A stretch of 64,000 nt of DNA from Bradyrhizobium sp. WBAH42 (GCF_024585265.1 NZ_CP036533.1:7759001-7823000); one strand, 5' to 3'; positions 9,011-16,898 are shown, counted from the first letter of the stretch. Made by a program: numbers and translations. The notes: generated from the sequence alone by a model not told the origin.

Positions 9011-9709
9011 ATGTCCCAAGAACTGGTCGCTACACCGCACTCATACGATGAACTGCTAGACCGCCTTGACCATATCAAGGAGGAATACCGGCGGGTTGAT
9101 CAGCGCTACCGGCTAGCTCTGTACCAGATGTTTGCGGACGCAATGAAGATTGCGCTGGCCATCGAGGCTGACCGCGAGCGCAAGGATCAGTTTCTGAAGA
9201 GCGTTGGACAAAAATCGGACGTCGTTTATGCCGCAATGATCTTCATCACGGACGCAAAGTCGGAGGAGGCTCGCAAGAAGGCCTCAAAAGCGGCCCGCGC
9301 TCTTCGGTACCTAGTCGAGCGAATGGGAGTTTCGGTCGACAATATCCCTGAAGCCCTACAGAAGCATGGCGGCATCCAGAAACTTGCTCAGCTGGCGGCT
9401 CTCAACGACCCACGCAGGAAATCACCGCCTATCGCCCCCGGATCCAATACTGCAGAGCAGGGCGAAGCGGATCATTCTGACGTAAGGCACCGGAAAGAGA
9501 GAAAACGCGTGTTTGACAGGCAGGTTCAGATTGCCCTGCCGCCAAAACTCAGAGCGAAATTAGATGATCTCGCCGACAGCACCGCGATCAAAATCATTGG
9601 TTTCGTTCGTGTCCCAGCCGGAGAGCGACCGACCATCGAGTTTCAAGACATCACCGCCTTGAGCGGCTCGAGCGTGCAGGAGGAGGACGAAGAGGACTGG
9701 GTGGACTGA
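9011..9709 (+). CDS. Hypothetical protein with acidic tail
   Basis: This 232-residue protein starts at the ATG at 9011 (MSQELVATPHSYDELL), preceded by AAGGAG about 12 bp upstream. The N-terminal 100 residues are predicted helical and charged, possibly a coiled coil (HIKEEYRRVDQRYRLALYQM). A disordered linker follows, then a short basic/hydrophobic segment, and the protein ends in EEDEEDWVD. I do not recognise the family. A strong hairpin terminator follows at 9717. It probably belongs to the same accessory element as the Rep-like gene downstream. Confidence 0.6.
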   Translation: MSQELVATPHSYDELLDRLDHIKEEYRRVDQRYRLALYQMFADAMKIALAIEADRERKDQFLKSVGQKSDVVYAAMIFITDAKSEEARKKASKAARALRYLVERMGVSVDNIPEALQKHGGIQKLAQLAALNDPRRKSPPIAPGSNTAEQGEADHSDVRHRKERKRVFDRQVQIALPPKLRAKLDDLADSTAIKIIGFVRVPAGERPTIEFQDITALSGSSVQEEDEEDWVD

Positions 9710-9716
9710 AGTGTCA

Positions 9717-9747
9717 TGCCGAGCTTCGCTTTAAGCGAAGCTCGGCA
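9717..9747 (+). terminator. Strong hairpin after the 9011 gene
   Basis: A perfect 14-bp stem (TGCCGAGCTTCGCT / AGCGAAGCTCGGCA) with a 3-nt TTA loop begins 8 bp after the stop codon. There is no long T run, so termination strength is uncertain. Confidence 0.65.
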
Positions 9748-9824
9748 GCGCGCCATCGCGTTGACTAGGTCGCACGGATCAAATCCGGCGATCTTCACTC
9801 TCAGCCATCAATTCCGAGATCATC

Positions 9825-10631
9825 ATGAAATTCAACTTCTATTCCGCTGATATCAACGAAGACTACGATCCCGCAAAACATCTAAGAAAGTTCGAGTCGC
9901 TGAATGAAACTCACGACCGGCGTCGTAGATTGGCGAGGGCTCTTCTCGAATTCGGAGAGCCTGGCCGCACGCTCGCCGAGCGTCTCAACGGATGTGGCTT
10001 AACCAAGTGCCGTTCAGCAGGCTGTCCAGTTTGCCTTCGCGCCTTTCGTCGCTGGTGGGGCTCAACGCTGGCCGAATACATGGCCCGTGACCCAGAGTTC
10101 TGGTTTACGGTAAGCGTTGTACCGCCAGATCTGTTCGACGTCGGGCATCTCGGCGGCTTTAACTATGACATGCTCAAAGATCGCGTACGTAAACAAATTG
10201 CCCGAGGCCCAATAAGCGAGCCTATAGTCCTGGGCGGGATCGATTACGATCTAAAGCACTTTGACGATGACCGGCCTCCCAGATGGTGCCCTCATCTCTA
10301 CTTTCTTTTCAGCGGAGGAGGGATAGCTCCAATCGAAAGCACTTTCCGCCGTCACTACCCAAAGAGTGACGACGTGAAAAGACCGGTGGTCGTAAAGTCT
10401 CAGAAGACACTTCGCGAAGATTTGGTGTCAACCGCTACCTATACCATCAAGGCACGCTTCAAGAATCGAAGGCCATCTACGGATGACCGCGGTAACGCTG
10501 ATACGGAAAACGACGAGTTGTCATTGCACCATCAGGCAGAACTCGCGATCCTTCTGCATAAACAAGGCTTCCTCGGTCGGATGATCCGCCACGGCAACGA
10601 TTCAGCCTTTCCCGCACTGAAAGTGCGCTGA
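9825..10631 (+). CDS. Zinc-ribbon protein with rolling-circle Rep-like motifs
   Basis: This 268-residue protein shows the motif order of rolling-circle replication initiators. A zinc cluster (C57, C62, C67, C70 in CGLTKCRSAGCPVC) comes first, then a PHLYFLFSG segment (H157, Y159) where HUH proteins have His-hydrophobe-His, then Y206-x-x-K209 (ATYTIKARF) where the nicking tyrosine and following lysine are expected. The second HUH histidine is Tyr here, so metal binding may be altered. No named family is certain. ATG 9825 is preceded by only a weak ribosome site. If correct, it would nick an origin on the element or act as a relaxase relative. Confidence 0.5.
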   Translation: MKFNFYSADINEDYDPAKHLRKFESLNETHDRRRRLARALLEFGEPGRTLAERLNGCGLTKCRSAGCPVCLRAFRRWWGSTLAEYMARDPEFWFTVSVVPPDLFDVGHLGGFNYDMLKDRVRKQIARGPISEPIVLGGIDYDLKHFDDDRPPRWCPHLYFLFSGGGIAPIESTFRRHYPKSDDVKRPVVVKSQKTLREDLVSTATYTIKARFKNRRPSTDDRGNADTENDELSLHHQAELAILLHKQGFLGRMIRHGNDSAFPALKVR

Positions 10632-11059
10632 AAGAGCGCCCCTGCTAAGCCGGCATACAGGGTCTGACGGACTGGTCTACGACCTGAGCAAATTCAGGTC
10701 GTGGACACCGACCAGCCCTACTACCAGAGCGTGGTTGCGAGCAATACCCAGTCGCGGACGAGGTGGGAGTGACGGATTTGTCCGCCACTGAAATCGATGG
10801 TCTCGCCTATTGAACTTTTCTGAGAAGCGAAGGCCGGGGCTTCGTTGAGCTGCAGTGTATAATGTAAACTGTCATGTGCTTGTGAGCAGCAAACCGAGGA
10901 TCATTGATCTATTCGAGCAAATAGCAACCGTCAGCACAGGCTCCGTGATCGTTCCTGCGGCATCTGAGTTTTGTGAAACTTCTTAGGTGTTGAGCGCCGG
11001 TGTCGGTACGGTGACTCTTCTGCGGAGGCGATTGGAGAGCAGCGGCAGAAGTATCAGGC
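10632..11059. other. Non-coding stretch with a hairpin
   Basis: Holds an inverted repeat at 10679-10702 (ACGACCTGA / TCAGGTCGT) that may end transcription of the Rep-like gene. Otherwise I see no gene up to the leader at 11060. Confidence 0.5.
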
Positions 11060-11115
11060 GAACTTGTAAAGCAACCTTGTCCAGCCGCGCATTGCGGCCA
11101 ACAAGGAGAAATTCA
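11060..11115 (+). promoter_or_regulatory. CTTGTAAA-hairpin leader, copy 1
   Basis: GAACTTGTAAAG is followed by an outer stem CCTTGT (11075-11080) with ACAAGG (11101-11106) and an inner stem GCCGC / GCGGC (11084-11098). The outer stem includes part of the AGGAG ribosome site of the gene at 11116, so folding could limit translation. It shares its conserved block with copies at 11877, 12320, 19031 and 19773. Confidence 0.6.
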
Positions 11116-11616
11116 ATGGACGTTAGGCTTGACGCTATAATCGCTGAAATCGCCCGAACTCTTGATGCCAGCCTACTAATGCACGATCCCGAGTTCGCGA
11201 ATTTGCCGAGACCTCAAAGGATGCACCTCATAACGAGGTGCCTAGCAGCCCGCGGCATCGCCAGAGGCGAAAAGTACGGTGGGCGCAAGGTTCGAAAGTG
11301 GCGACCATCGAGTCAGCTGGGAAACAGTTTCGGCGTGAAGGATCACGGAATTCCGGACGAAGTAGAGCGTATCGAAGCGCCAGTAGCCATGTCGACGCTT
11401 GTCGATGGGTTTTCTGACCTCCTGCAGACGAACCATGAGCCGATCAATCAGGTGACCGATTACGTTCTTCGTCTCTTCGGGCTGCATGCGCTAGGATTAC
11501 TTCAGTACCGCGGGAAAGATGATGGATTCTGTCAGTTCGATAGGTCAGAGAAGCGCATCGACGTGGTTGATGAGGCAGGGAACACCATGGACTTTGTCGA
11601 CAAGTATCTGGCCTAG
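11116..11616 (+). CDS. Hypothetical protein (leader-associated gene 1)
   Basis: This 166-residue protein starts at ATG 11116 behind AAGGAG and the CTTGTAAA leader. No known domain is recognised. The N-terminal third is helical (LDAIIAEIARTLDASLLM), followed by a basic patch (KYGGRKVRKW). The C-terminal half carries amphipathic helices (TDYVLRLFGLHALGLL). There is no signal peptide or membrane span. A large palindrome at 11646 follows the stop. It belongs to a group of plus-strand accessory genes with the same leader type. Confidence 0.6.
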   Translation: MDVRLDAIIAEIARTLDASLLMHDPEFANLPRPQRMHLITRCLAARGIARGEKYGGRKVRKWRPSSQLGNSFGVKDHGIPDEVERIEAPVAMSTLVDGFSDLLQTNHEPINQVTDYVLRLFGLHALGLLQYRGKDDGFCQFDRSEKRIDVVDEAGNTMDFVDKYLA

Positions 11617-11645
11617 GGGCTGGCTAAGTTCGGCCGAGGGTTTGT

Positions 11646-11685
11646 CATTGCCGGTGCGGAAGTTCGAACTTCCGCACCGGCAATG
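11646..11685. repeat. Perfect 40-bp palindrome
   Basis: A spacerless palindrome centred at TTCGAA (arms of 20 bp, beginning CATTGCCGGTGCGG). It is extended outwards by CCGAGG / CCTCGG and GCTGGC / GCCAGC pairs to about 11618-11702. It could act as a terminator for the 11116 gene, or be a recombination or inverted-dimer scar. Confidence 0.8.
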
Positions 11686-11876
11686 TCCTCGGTGGCCAGC
11701 GTGCGGATGACGGTCCAGAAGCGCTCTCTAGGCAGCCGCGGGTGCCCAAGTCTTTTCCCTGGTATCCTCCACAGCAGGCTCGTGCGTTCAGCCAACCTAG
11801 TCGCACCGGCGTCGCGCACCCACAGATGTGAGGTGTCGGGGCTCGAAACCCGCCACCGCTGGACGGCATTCGCGAT

Positions 11877-11937
11877 CTTGTAAATGCTCGTTGTGAATGC
11901 AGCCTCGATGCTGCGGCAAACCAACGGAGAAATGATC
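11877..11937 (+). promoter_or_regulatory. CTTGTAAA-hairpin leader, copy 2
   Basis: CTTGTAAA at 11877-11884 is followed by a hairpin GCAGC / GCTGC (11899-11914) and GGAG 8 bp before the ATG at 11938. It is the weakest match of the five copies but has the same order: block, hairpin, ribosome site, start. Confidence 0.5.
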
Positions 11938-12373
11938 ATGAGACGGTATCCTCGCCGGACTGAACAGGCATACCGAGCCCGAGCGATAAGAAAATGCCAA
12001 CAAATGCACTCCGCACCTGATTCAGGAGCTTACTCAAGCTATTGCAGCTTGCGAGAGAAGTCCGCTGCTGCCCGATGAGATCGAGGAATTGTTCGATGTA
12101 ATTGCAGAGGGTGAGAGTTTGAGGTTTGAGGCGCGAAAGATAAAGGACGACTTGCCATTCATTTTGCGGACGAGCTCGGCAGAAGGGTTAGCCGAGTTGA
12201 CGGCAAGGCTATGGGAATGCGCTGGCCTCGCCCGAAAGCTGGCGAACCTCAGAGAAGACCTGCGGGTGGTGCTTCGGCACATCACAGAGTTTGACAAGGA
12301 ACTCTCAAACCGCTGGACCGAACTTGTAAAGGATTCCACCGAAACCGTTGTTTCGGGCAGAGCGATGCTCTGA
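11938..12373 (+). pseudogene. Leader-associated gene 2, probably frameshifted
   Basis: From ATG 11938 (GGAG 8 bp upstream) the protein begins MRRYPRRTEQAYRARAIRKC, then runs to an early stop at 12078. In the adjacent frame the reading continues as a convincing helical protein (LIQELTQAIAACERSPLLPD, then EIEELFDVIAEGESLRFEA) to 12373 with no start codon of its own except a weak TTG at 12089. A single missing or extra base near 12010-12025 would join the two. The C-terminus is encoded within the leader of the next gene. It could also be a real small protein using TTG. Product unknown. Confidence 0.45.
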
Positions 12374-12390
12374 ACCTTTGGAGATTCGTG
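12320..12390 (+). promoter_or_regulatory. CTTGTAAA-hairpin leader, copy 3
   Basis: GAACTTGTAAAGGAT is followed 8 bp after CTTGTAAA by CCGAAAC-cgtt-GTTTCGG (12339-12356), then CAGAGC-gat-GCTCTG (12358-12372), GGAG and ATG 12391. Copy 4 has the same layout and loop but a different stem sequence (CCGTGAC / GTCACGG), so paired bases change together. Confidence 0.7.
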
Positions 12391-13215
12391 ATGGGTGAAA
12401 ACTCTAAAATAGAATGGTGCGACCATACGTTCAATCCGTGGATCGGGTGCCAAAAAGTGTCGCCGGGCTGTGACAATTGCTATGCCGAAGCCATGATGGA
12501 TCACCGCTACAAGAGGGTGCAATGGGGCGCACACGGCGAGCGCAAACGAACGTCAGAACAAAATTGGAAAAAGCCTATCCAGTGGAACGCGCAAGCCGGC
12601 ACCGCTAAAAGGGCAAATGGCCATAGACCGCGGGTATTTTGCGCTTCGCTCGCTGACGTCTTCGACAATCAGGTTGATGCTTCGTGGCGCAAAGACTTGT
12701 TCGCTTTAATCCGCAAGTGCGACGCATTAGATTGGCTGGTGCTTACGAAGAGGCCGGAAAACATAGAAAAAATGCTGCCTTCCAATTGGCGTGATGGGTA
12801 TCCCAACGTGTGGCTCGGAACAACGGCCGAAGATCAGGCGCGGTTTGATTTTCGGTGGAAGCGTCTAAAGAAAGTACCCGCGGCTATTCGCTTTATTTCT
12901 TACGAACCTGCTCTTGGGCCCGTGCGGCTGCCGACCAATGGGCTCTTGCCGGATTGGCTGATAGCTGGGGGAGAAAGCGGTCCGGGGGCCCGTTCAATGA
13001 GGCCGCACTGGGTTCGCGACGTTATCGCCGATTGCCGCCGCCTTGGTGTTGCGCCATTTCACAAACAGTGGGGATCTTACGACAACAATCCGCTTGTGGT
13101 GGAGAAAGGCCTGACAGCTCGTGAAGCACGAGCGATCGATACAGAGGGGAAGGGTGGCGGGCTGGTCGATGGTAAGCTCGTTCGTGAATTCCCAGATCGG
13201 AATAAAAGTCCTTAA
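12391..13215 (+). CDS. DUF5131 (phage Gp37/Gp68) family protein
   Basis: This 274-residue protein shows the family signature: IEWCDHTFNPWIGC, then SPGCDNCYAE, giving cysteines C10, C20, C27 and C30, a cluster of the type that binds iron-sulphur in radical-SAM-like proteins. Later motifs LTKRPE, NVWLGTT, RFISYEPALGP and GESGPGAR are also typical. The family occurs on phages and in defence islands; its chemistry is not settled as far as I know. The frame opens at a GTG (12388), but ATG 12391 lies 8 bp after GGAG. It carries leader copy 3 and ends before a strong terminator at 13313. Confidence 0.88.
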   Translation: MGENSKIEWCDHTFNPWIGCQKVSPGCDNCYAEAMMDHRYKRVQWGAHGERKRTSEQNWKKPIQWNAQAGTAKRANGHRPRVFCASLADVFDNQVDASWRKDLFALIRKCDALDWLVLTKRPENIEKMLPSNWRDGYPNVWLGTTAEDQARFDFRWKRLKKVPAAIRFISYEPALGPVRLPTNGLLPDWLIAGGESGPGARSMRPHWVRDVIADCRRLGVAPFHKQWGSYDNNPLVVEKGLTAREARAIDTEGKGGGLVDGKLVREFPDRNKSP

Positions 13216-13588
13216 GCGGATCTCGCGGGCGGCCTCGAAAGCGAATGGTGCCCAATGTTTATGTCTGCGGTCGCATCAGCGATACGCATTGAGGTCACGG
13301 ACTACAACATGAGCCCGCTCCGGTGTCTACCTGGAGCGGGCGAGCGTCCGTAGCGCTCGCAGCTACGGGCACTCTGCGTGGATTGCCAAGGCCCCCTCGG
13401 CGCACAGCGTCTTCCACTCGCGCTTACTCTGCCGTGATCGTTTGGTCTCGCCGAGCAGCGAGCTATCAGATCCACCGCCGTTGCTCATTTGGCTCATTGC
13501 TAATATCCGTCTCAACATTAGCAATCGTTCGTAGCTGTTGGTGCGCTCCCAAATCATGTTTTTTGCGAATTGCCGGTCAAAAAAAGAC
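13216..13588. other. Convergent intergenic region
   Basis: Apart from the terminator at 13313-13341, I see no supported feature between the DUF5131 gene and the convergent gene ending at 13589. Overlapping open frames on both strands look like chance. Confidence 0.5.
13313..13341 (+). terminator. Hairpin terminator after DUF5131
   Basis: A 9-bp GC-rich stem GCCCGCTCC / GGAGCGGGC with an 11-nt loop lies about 100 bp after the stop. No T run, so it may work from either strand. Confidence 0.55.
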
Positions 13589-13930
13589 TCAGTGCGAGGT
13601 TGTCGAAATAGCAGCGACGATGCTGGTTTTTTCCTGGAGGACAGCAATACGCGAAGCTTTCAAAATCAGTCTGTAGAGATCGTATCCAAGTCTCGGGATC
13701 AACAACTTCACTATCTTCCCGGTGCCGAGCACGTACCCCAGCGGCAGTTTTCTGGCCAGCGCGCACACCTCGGGGGGCTGCCGGATTAGAACCCGGCAGT
13801 TCATGTCAATGGCCGCGGAGACGATGCTGTCCCTTAGGACGGTGAACCGAGCACCACGAGGATTTCCATTCTCATCCAAACCGAGGACGTAGACCTGGTC
13901 TGCCTCCGGCGGTTCTCCTTTTTGGCCCAT
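13589..13930 (-). CDS. Hypothetical protein, paralogue of the gene at 16309
   Basis: This 113-residue protein starts at the second of two adjacent ATGs (13930), with GGGAG 5 bp before. It shares an 85-residue domain with the protein at 16309-16881: V(L/F)GLDxxGxPRGARF near the N-terminus, then VSAA..M, and KLPxGxxxxxGK followed by IxR. The two are therefore diverged paralogues in the same element. The function is unknown, and the conserved GLD/GARF block is not one I can name. It probably shares a transcript with the exported protein upstream at 14809. Confidence 0.6.
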   Translation of the reverse strand: MGQKGEPPEADQVYVLGLDENGNPRGARFTVLRDSIVSAAIDMNCRVLIRQPPEVCALARKLPLGYVLGTGKIVKLLIPRLGYDLYRLILKASRIAVLQEKTSIVAAISTTSH

Positions 13931-14002
13931 CATAACTCCCGGCAGAGGTGGTTGCAGCGACGAGGTATCTTTCATTCCCTCATCGGTGCGTAAAACTTTG
14001 AG

Positions 14003-14809
14003 TTAGAACTTTGGAGGCGGTACTGCAGCCCGTTGCTTGTCCAGGCGGGCATTTTGATCTTGGTCCAAAAAGCGAGGCTCGTTGATAGTGAGCACCCATG
14101 ACGGAACAGGGGAGTTTGCGGATCGCGGTTCGCTAGAATACTGATTAAGCTCCATCGTTGAAGAGTTGCTGAGGTGCCAAATCCGGTTAAATGGCCGGGT
14201 ATGAAATTGGGCAGAGATTATCCCGACGAGTTCTTGTGCCGGTGCGCCAGATGGAAAGATGTAAGATACGGCCGCCACCACGTTGGGCGACATGTTCTCT
14301 GTCAATCGGGCGACAAGCTGATTGCCCTTGATTGTACACTCTAGGATCGTCGGCTTGGGTGACGAAACGCTGCATCCTTTTTCAGCCATCGCCGCCTTTG
14401 CCACAGCTTCAGGCATACCGGTCGCAACTCCCAAAATTTCCCTTTTTGTAAAGGCATAAATGTCCGTCGAGTTTTTGTCCGCCCGAGTGAAGGTGGTCGT
14501 AACGTGCTTCCAGCTTTCGTAATCCTCCGGCCGAAGCAAAAGGAACGGCTGTGCGCCCAGGACGGCATACTTCAGGCTTTCAGCGGTGCGTCCTTGATCG
14601 TAGCTTGTTGCGGCGACCACCGGTTGACCGACAATCCTACCGTCTCGATCCAAGTCGAAACTGACAGCATAGTTAAGGTCGACCTGCGGGGCGGGAAACC
14701 AGTGCTGCATTATTTGCGCACGGATCACCGCTAGGGGGTCGGGCGCCGGAGTCTGTGCGAACGCCGATGAACACGCAAACATTGAGAGCAATACAATCCA
14801 TTTCATCAT
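14003..14809 (-). CDS. Exported TonB/TolA C-terminal-like protein
   Basis: This 268-residue precursor has a clear signal peptide (MMKWIVLLSMFACSSAFA, cleavage before QTPAP). The segment after it has the TonB/TolA C-terminal pattern: a helix ending HWFPAP, then FDLDRDGRIVGQPVV, then ESLKYAVLGAQPFLLL and a later aromatic strand. Unlike TonB it has no retained N-terminal anchor or Pro-rich rod. The second half (about 130-268) is unassigned. Start at 14809 chosen for the signal peptide. It lies between two small minus-strand accessory genes. Confidence 0.6.
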   Translation of the reverse strand: MMKWIVLLSMFACSSAFAQTPAPDPLAVIRAQIMQHWFPAPQVDLNYAVSFDLDRDGRIVGQPVVAATSYDQGRTAESLKYAVLGAQPFLLLRPEDYESWKHVTTTFTRADKNSTDIYAFTKREILGVATGMPEAVAKAAMAEKGCSVSSPKPTILECTIKGNQLVARLTENMSPNVVAAVSYIFPSGAPAQELVGIISAQFHTRPFNRIWHLSNSSTMELNQYSSEPRSANSPVPSWVLTINEPRFLDQDQNARLDKQRAAVPPPKF

Positions 14810-14906
14810 TTGTGATCTCTGGTGTGAGTTACGGATTTGGCAGATGCGGGACCAGGTGAGCGCCCACGTCACCCTTCAACGGACGCGTAGATGAGGAATC
14901 CCGCAA

Positions 14907-15500
14907 TCATGCTGGTGATCCACGGACCGCGTAGTAGGGGCGCTGCTTCAGGCGCTTCGCTCTCAGAAACAGGTAGGCCGGCGCGAGCAGCACGGCTGTT
15001 ACTCGGGTTATCCGCGAGCCATAGCCCGCTTGCTGTAGTCTGCGATCATCGAGCCAGCCCAACAGAGCGTTGACCGCAAGGGGCGCTTGGTACGGCAGTC
15101 CTCTGCTCGGATGATACGGAAATCCAAGTGCCAACGAGCGAACGGCAGCGTCCTGATTGCTGGCGCTCACTACAGCCTCGATCACCCCTATAACGAGAGG
15201 CAAGAGGGCGAGTGTCCAGACGTAGCCATTGCCAATGTGTTTGGAGGAAATTGGAGGAGGCTCGGCTGCCACCAGATCACGAAGGTCGCTCTCTCGGAGA
15301 GGCTTCCATTCCGGCATTCCCTTTCGCCAGACCGAGGTGTCGCTCTCGATCTGCTTTCTATTCAAGAGATCCTTGATGGTGTCAGCAGTCATAGGGCCTC
15401 GCCGACCGCCGTTCACGACGTAGTACCACTCGTTCGGTGTAGGCGGGGTCGCGGCCCCGAGATCCGGCAGGGGCGGTGGTGCAGAGCGTTCTTTAGTCAC
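14907..15500 (-). CDS. GYF-domain (DUF4339) membrane protein
   Basis: This 197-residue protein has a GYF_2/DUF4339 domain at about residues 22-78 (WYYVVNGGRRGPMTADTIKD, then VWRKGMPEWKPL), a fold that binds proline-rich peptides. It is followed by hydrophobic segments near 92-112 (VWTLALLPLVIGVIEAVV) and 165-180, so the C-terminal half is probably in the inner membrane. The Pro-rich N-terminus (APPPLPDL) could be a ligand for the GYF domain. Family members often carry varied membrane tails; the partner here is unknown. Confidence 0.75.
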   Translation of the reverse strand: MTKERSAPPPLPDLGAATPPTPNEWYYVVNGGRRGPMTADTIKDLLNRKQIESDTSVWRKGMPEWKPLRESDLRDLVAAEPPPISSKHIGNGYVWTLALLPLVIGVIEAVVSASNQDAAVRSLALGFPYHPSRGLPYQAPLAVNALLGWLDDRRLQQAGYGSRITRVTAVLLAPAYLFLRAKRLKQRPYYAVRGSPA

Positions 15501-15574
15501 TTTGGCTTTTCCTTTTTCTAGAGACGGTTTTTGGAAGTCGCTCTCGCTTTGACCCCGATTCTCGCAAATAGGGA

Positions 15575-15596
15575 ATATAGTCCCTAGAGACTATAT
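15575..15596. promoter_or_regulatory. C-box-like operator dyad
   Basis: ATATAGTC (15575-15582), 6 bp with a CTAG centre, then GACTATAT (15589-15596): a 22-bp near-perfect dyad ending 5 bp before the ATG at 15602. It resembles the TATAGTC...GACTATA operators of restriction-modification controller (C) proteins, and the next gene encodes a protein of that size and fold. Confidence 0.7.
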
Positions 15597-15601
15597 GCCC
15601 G

Positions 15602-15832
15602 ATGGTGCTCCATCCGGCAATGCAGGATTGGCGCGTCATCGTTGGCAAGAATGTCCGGCGTATTCGCCAGCAGCGTCGAATGACCCAAGAGAAATTGGCG
15701 TTCGAAGCTGATCTGGACTTGACCTACATCGGCGGGATCGAGCGAGGGCGGCGTAACCCCAGCCTCTCGGCGATGGCTCGAATTGCTGAGGCTTTGTCGG
15801 TGCCGCTCGTCAAGCTCTTGAGCGAGCAGTGA
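15602..15832 (+). CDS. XRE-family regulator, controller-protein-like
   Basis: This 76-residue protein (70 if started at the internal ATG 15620) is almost entirely one XRE/Cro HTH domain: VRRIRQQRRMTQEKLAFEAD, then LDLTYIGGIERGRRNPSLSA. Size and sequence resemble C proteins and many mobile-element regulators. No ribosome site precedes 15602, and the gene begins only 6 bp after a C-box-like dyad, which would suit leaderless autoregulated expression as in many C genes. No methylase or restriction gene is nearby, so the target may be the element's own genes. Confidence 0.8.
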   Translation: MVLHPAMQDWRVIVGKNVRRIRQQRRMTQEKLAFEADLDLTYIGGIERGRRNPSLSAMARIAEALSVPLVKLLSEQ

Positions 15833-15859
15833 AGATAATTTGGGTCGACACCGAGGACG

Positions 15860-16195
15860 CTAGTATTCGTCCGCCCTCATGATCGTGATTATCCGTTCGG
15901 TGACGGAGGGATCTGCCGGGTTGGGCGAATGGAAGGTAAGTGATTTATCGTAGTAATCGATTTTGAACGCGACCCGGGTGCCTTCGAATTCAAAGACCCC
16001 ATAGTCGTGCTCTTGGTGGGGATCGTTGGCGTGGCAAAAGTCGTCGAACACCGCAATGGTTCTGACCAAACGTTTGACCGCCTCAGCACCTAGTTCCGCG
16101 ATCCCCGTGGTGATCACGGCTCCGCCGCCGAGAAGGTGCTGCCGAAGTTCGTCGTTGAGCGCGCGAATGCGATCCGTGTCCGTCTGCATGGACAT
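15860..16195 (-). CDS. DUF3768 domain protein
   Basis: This 111-residue protein is recognised by the DUF3768 signature: RIRALNDELRQ near the start, then HDYGVFEFEG, FKIDYYDKSL and a C-terminal RIITIMRADEY. These small Rhizobiales proteins are found on plasmids and integrative elements, with unknown function. Start at 16195 (MSMQTD) has GGAGAAA 6 bp upstream; the open frame extends further but without a ribosome site. It converges on the XRE regulator gene with a 27-bp gap. Confidence 0.8.
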   Translation of the reverse strand: MSMQTDTDRIRALNDELRQHLLGGGAVITTGIAELGAEAVKRLVRTIAVFDDFCHANDPHQEHDYGVFEFEGTRVAFKIDYYDKSLTFHSPNPADPSVTERIITIMRADEY

Positions 16196-16269
16196 GGCTG
16201 TTTCTCCATCTCTGTATTGGTGGTTCTGCCTGGGTCGCTGTTGATCAGCGCCCGGCATGTTCGGGGTGC

Positions 16270-16297
16270 AAAAGCCCGGGCCGTAGCCCGAGCTTTG
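16270..16297 (-). terminator. Rho-independent terminator for the 16309 gene
   Basis: Read on the minus strand: AAAGCTCGGGC-tacg-GCCCGGGCTTTT, a strong stem with one mismatch ending in a T run, 12 bp after the stop at 16309. Confidence 0.75.
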
Positions 16298-16308
16298 ACC
16301 TGCGGCGT

Positions 16309-16881
16309 TTACGTAGGACCGGGATTCAAGAGGCCGACTTGGGCAATGTGACGGACGTATGTGCCTTTATCCGGATAGTCGCGAAGTCGAAGTGTCAAGA
16401 CGTCTTTGTTCCGCTCGGTTACCAAGCAAGGCCACCAGCCATAGCCAGGATCATCGTCTTCAACGAGCACCAAGTGGCCCGCCTCGATGCTCTCCCAAGT
16501 TCGCGGCAGTCCAGCAGCAACAGCCTCGCCCGCAGCCTTCGCCTTTTCGGCGCTTTGCGATGGCGCAGGTTGGTGAATGTGGCTTTGGTCTCCCGGCGCC
16601 TCGAGCGCCGCCTTGAGCTTGCCCAGGAGATCTCGCCGGATAGGCGGCACGAATGCCTTGCCGCTTGCGTACAGCCTCCCCACGGGCAGCTTCATTCCGA
16701 TCTCGGTGACCGCTGGCGAGGCCGGGTGCACGGATGCCAACTTCATTTGTGCCGCGGCGCTAACGACTTTCTCGCTGAACTCCGCAAACCGGGCGCCCCG
16801 TGGTTTGCCGTCCGCGTCAAGGCCGAAGACAAAGAGCTTATCTGGTCCGCTGGCGGTCTTTTTCTCTGGCTGCTTTCCCAT
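16309..16881 (-). CDS. Hypothetical protein with GLD/GARF domain and Trp-rich SH3-like tail
   Basis: This 190-residue protein starts at ATG 16881 behind GAGGAGGAG. Residues about 17-100 are homologous to the 13589 protein (FVFGLDADGKPRGARF; MKLPVGRLYASGK). A linker rich in Ala, Pro and Gln follows. The last 60 residues form a small beta domain (GHLVLVEDDDPGYGWWPCLV, then VLTLRLRDYP) that looks like an SH3/PWWP-type barrel. The leader holds three stacked hairpins before the ribosome site. Function unknown. Confidence 0.6.
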   Translation of the reverse strand: MGKQPEKKTASGPDKLFVFGLDADGKPRGARFAEFSEKVVSAAAQMKLASVHPASPAVTEIGMKLPVGRLYASGKAFVPPIRRDLLGKLKAALEAPGDQSHIHQPAPSQSAEKAKAAGEAVAAGLPRTWESIEAGHLVLVEDDDPGYGWWPCLVTERNKDVLTLRLRDYPDKGTYVRHIAQVGLLNPGPT

Positions 16882-16898
16882 GTTTCTCCTCCTCAAAA

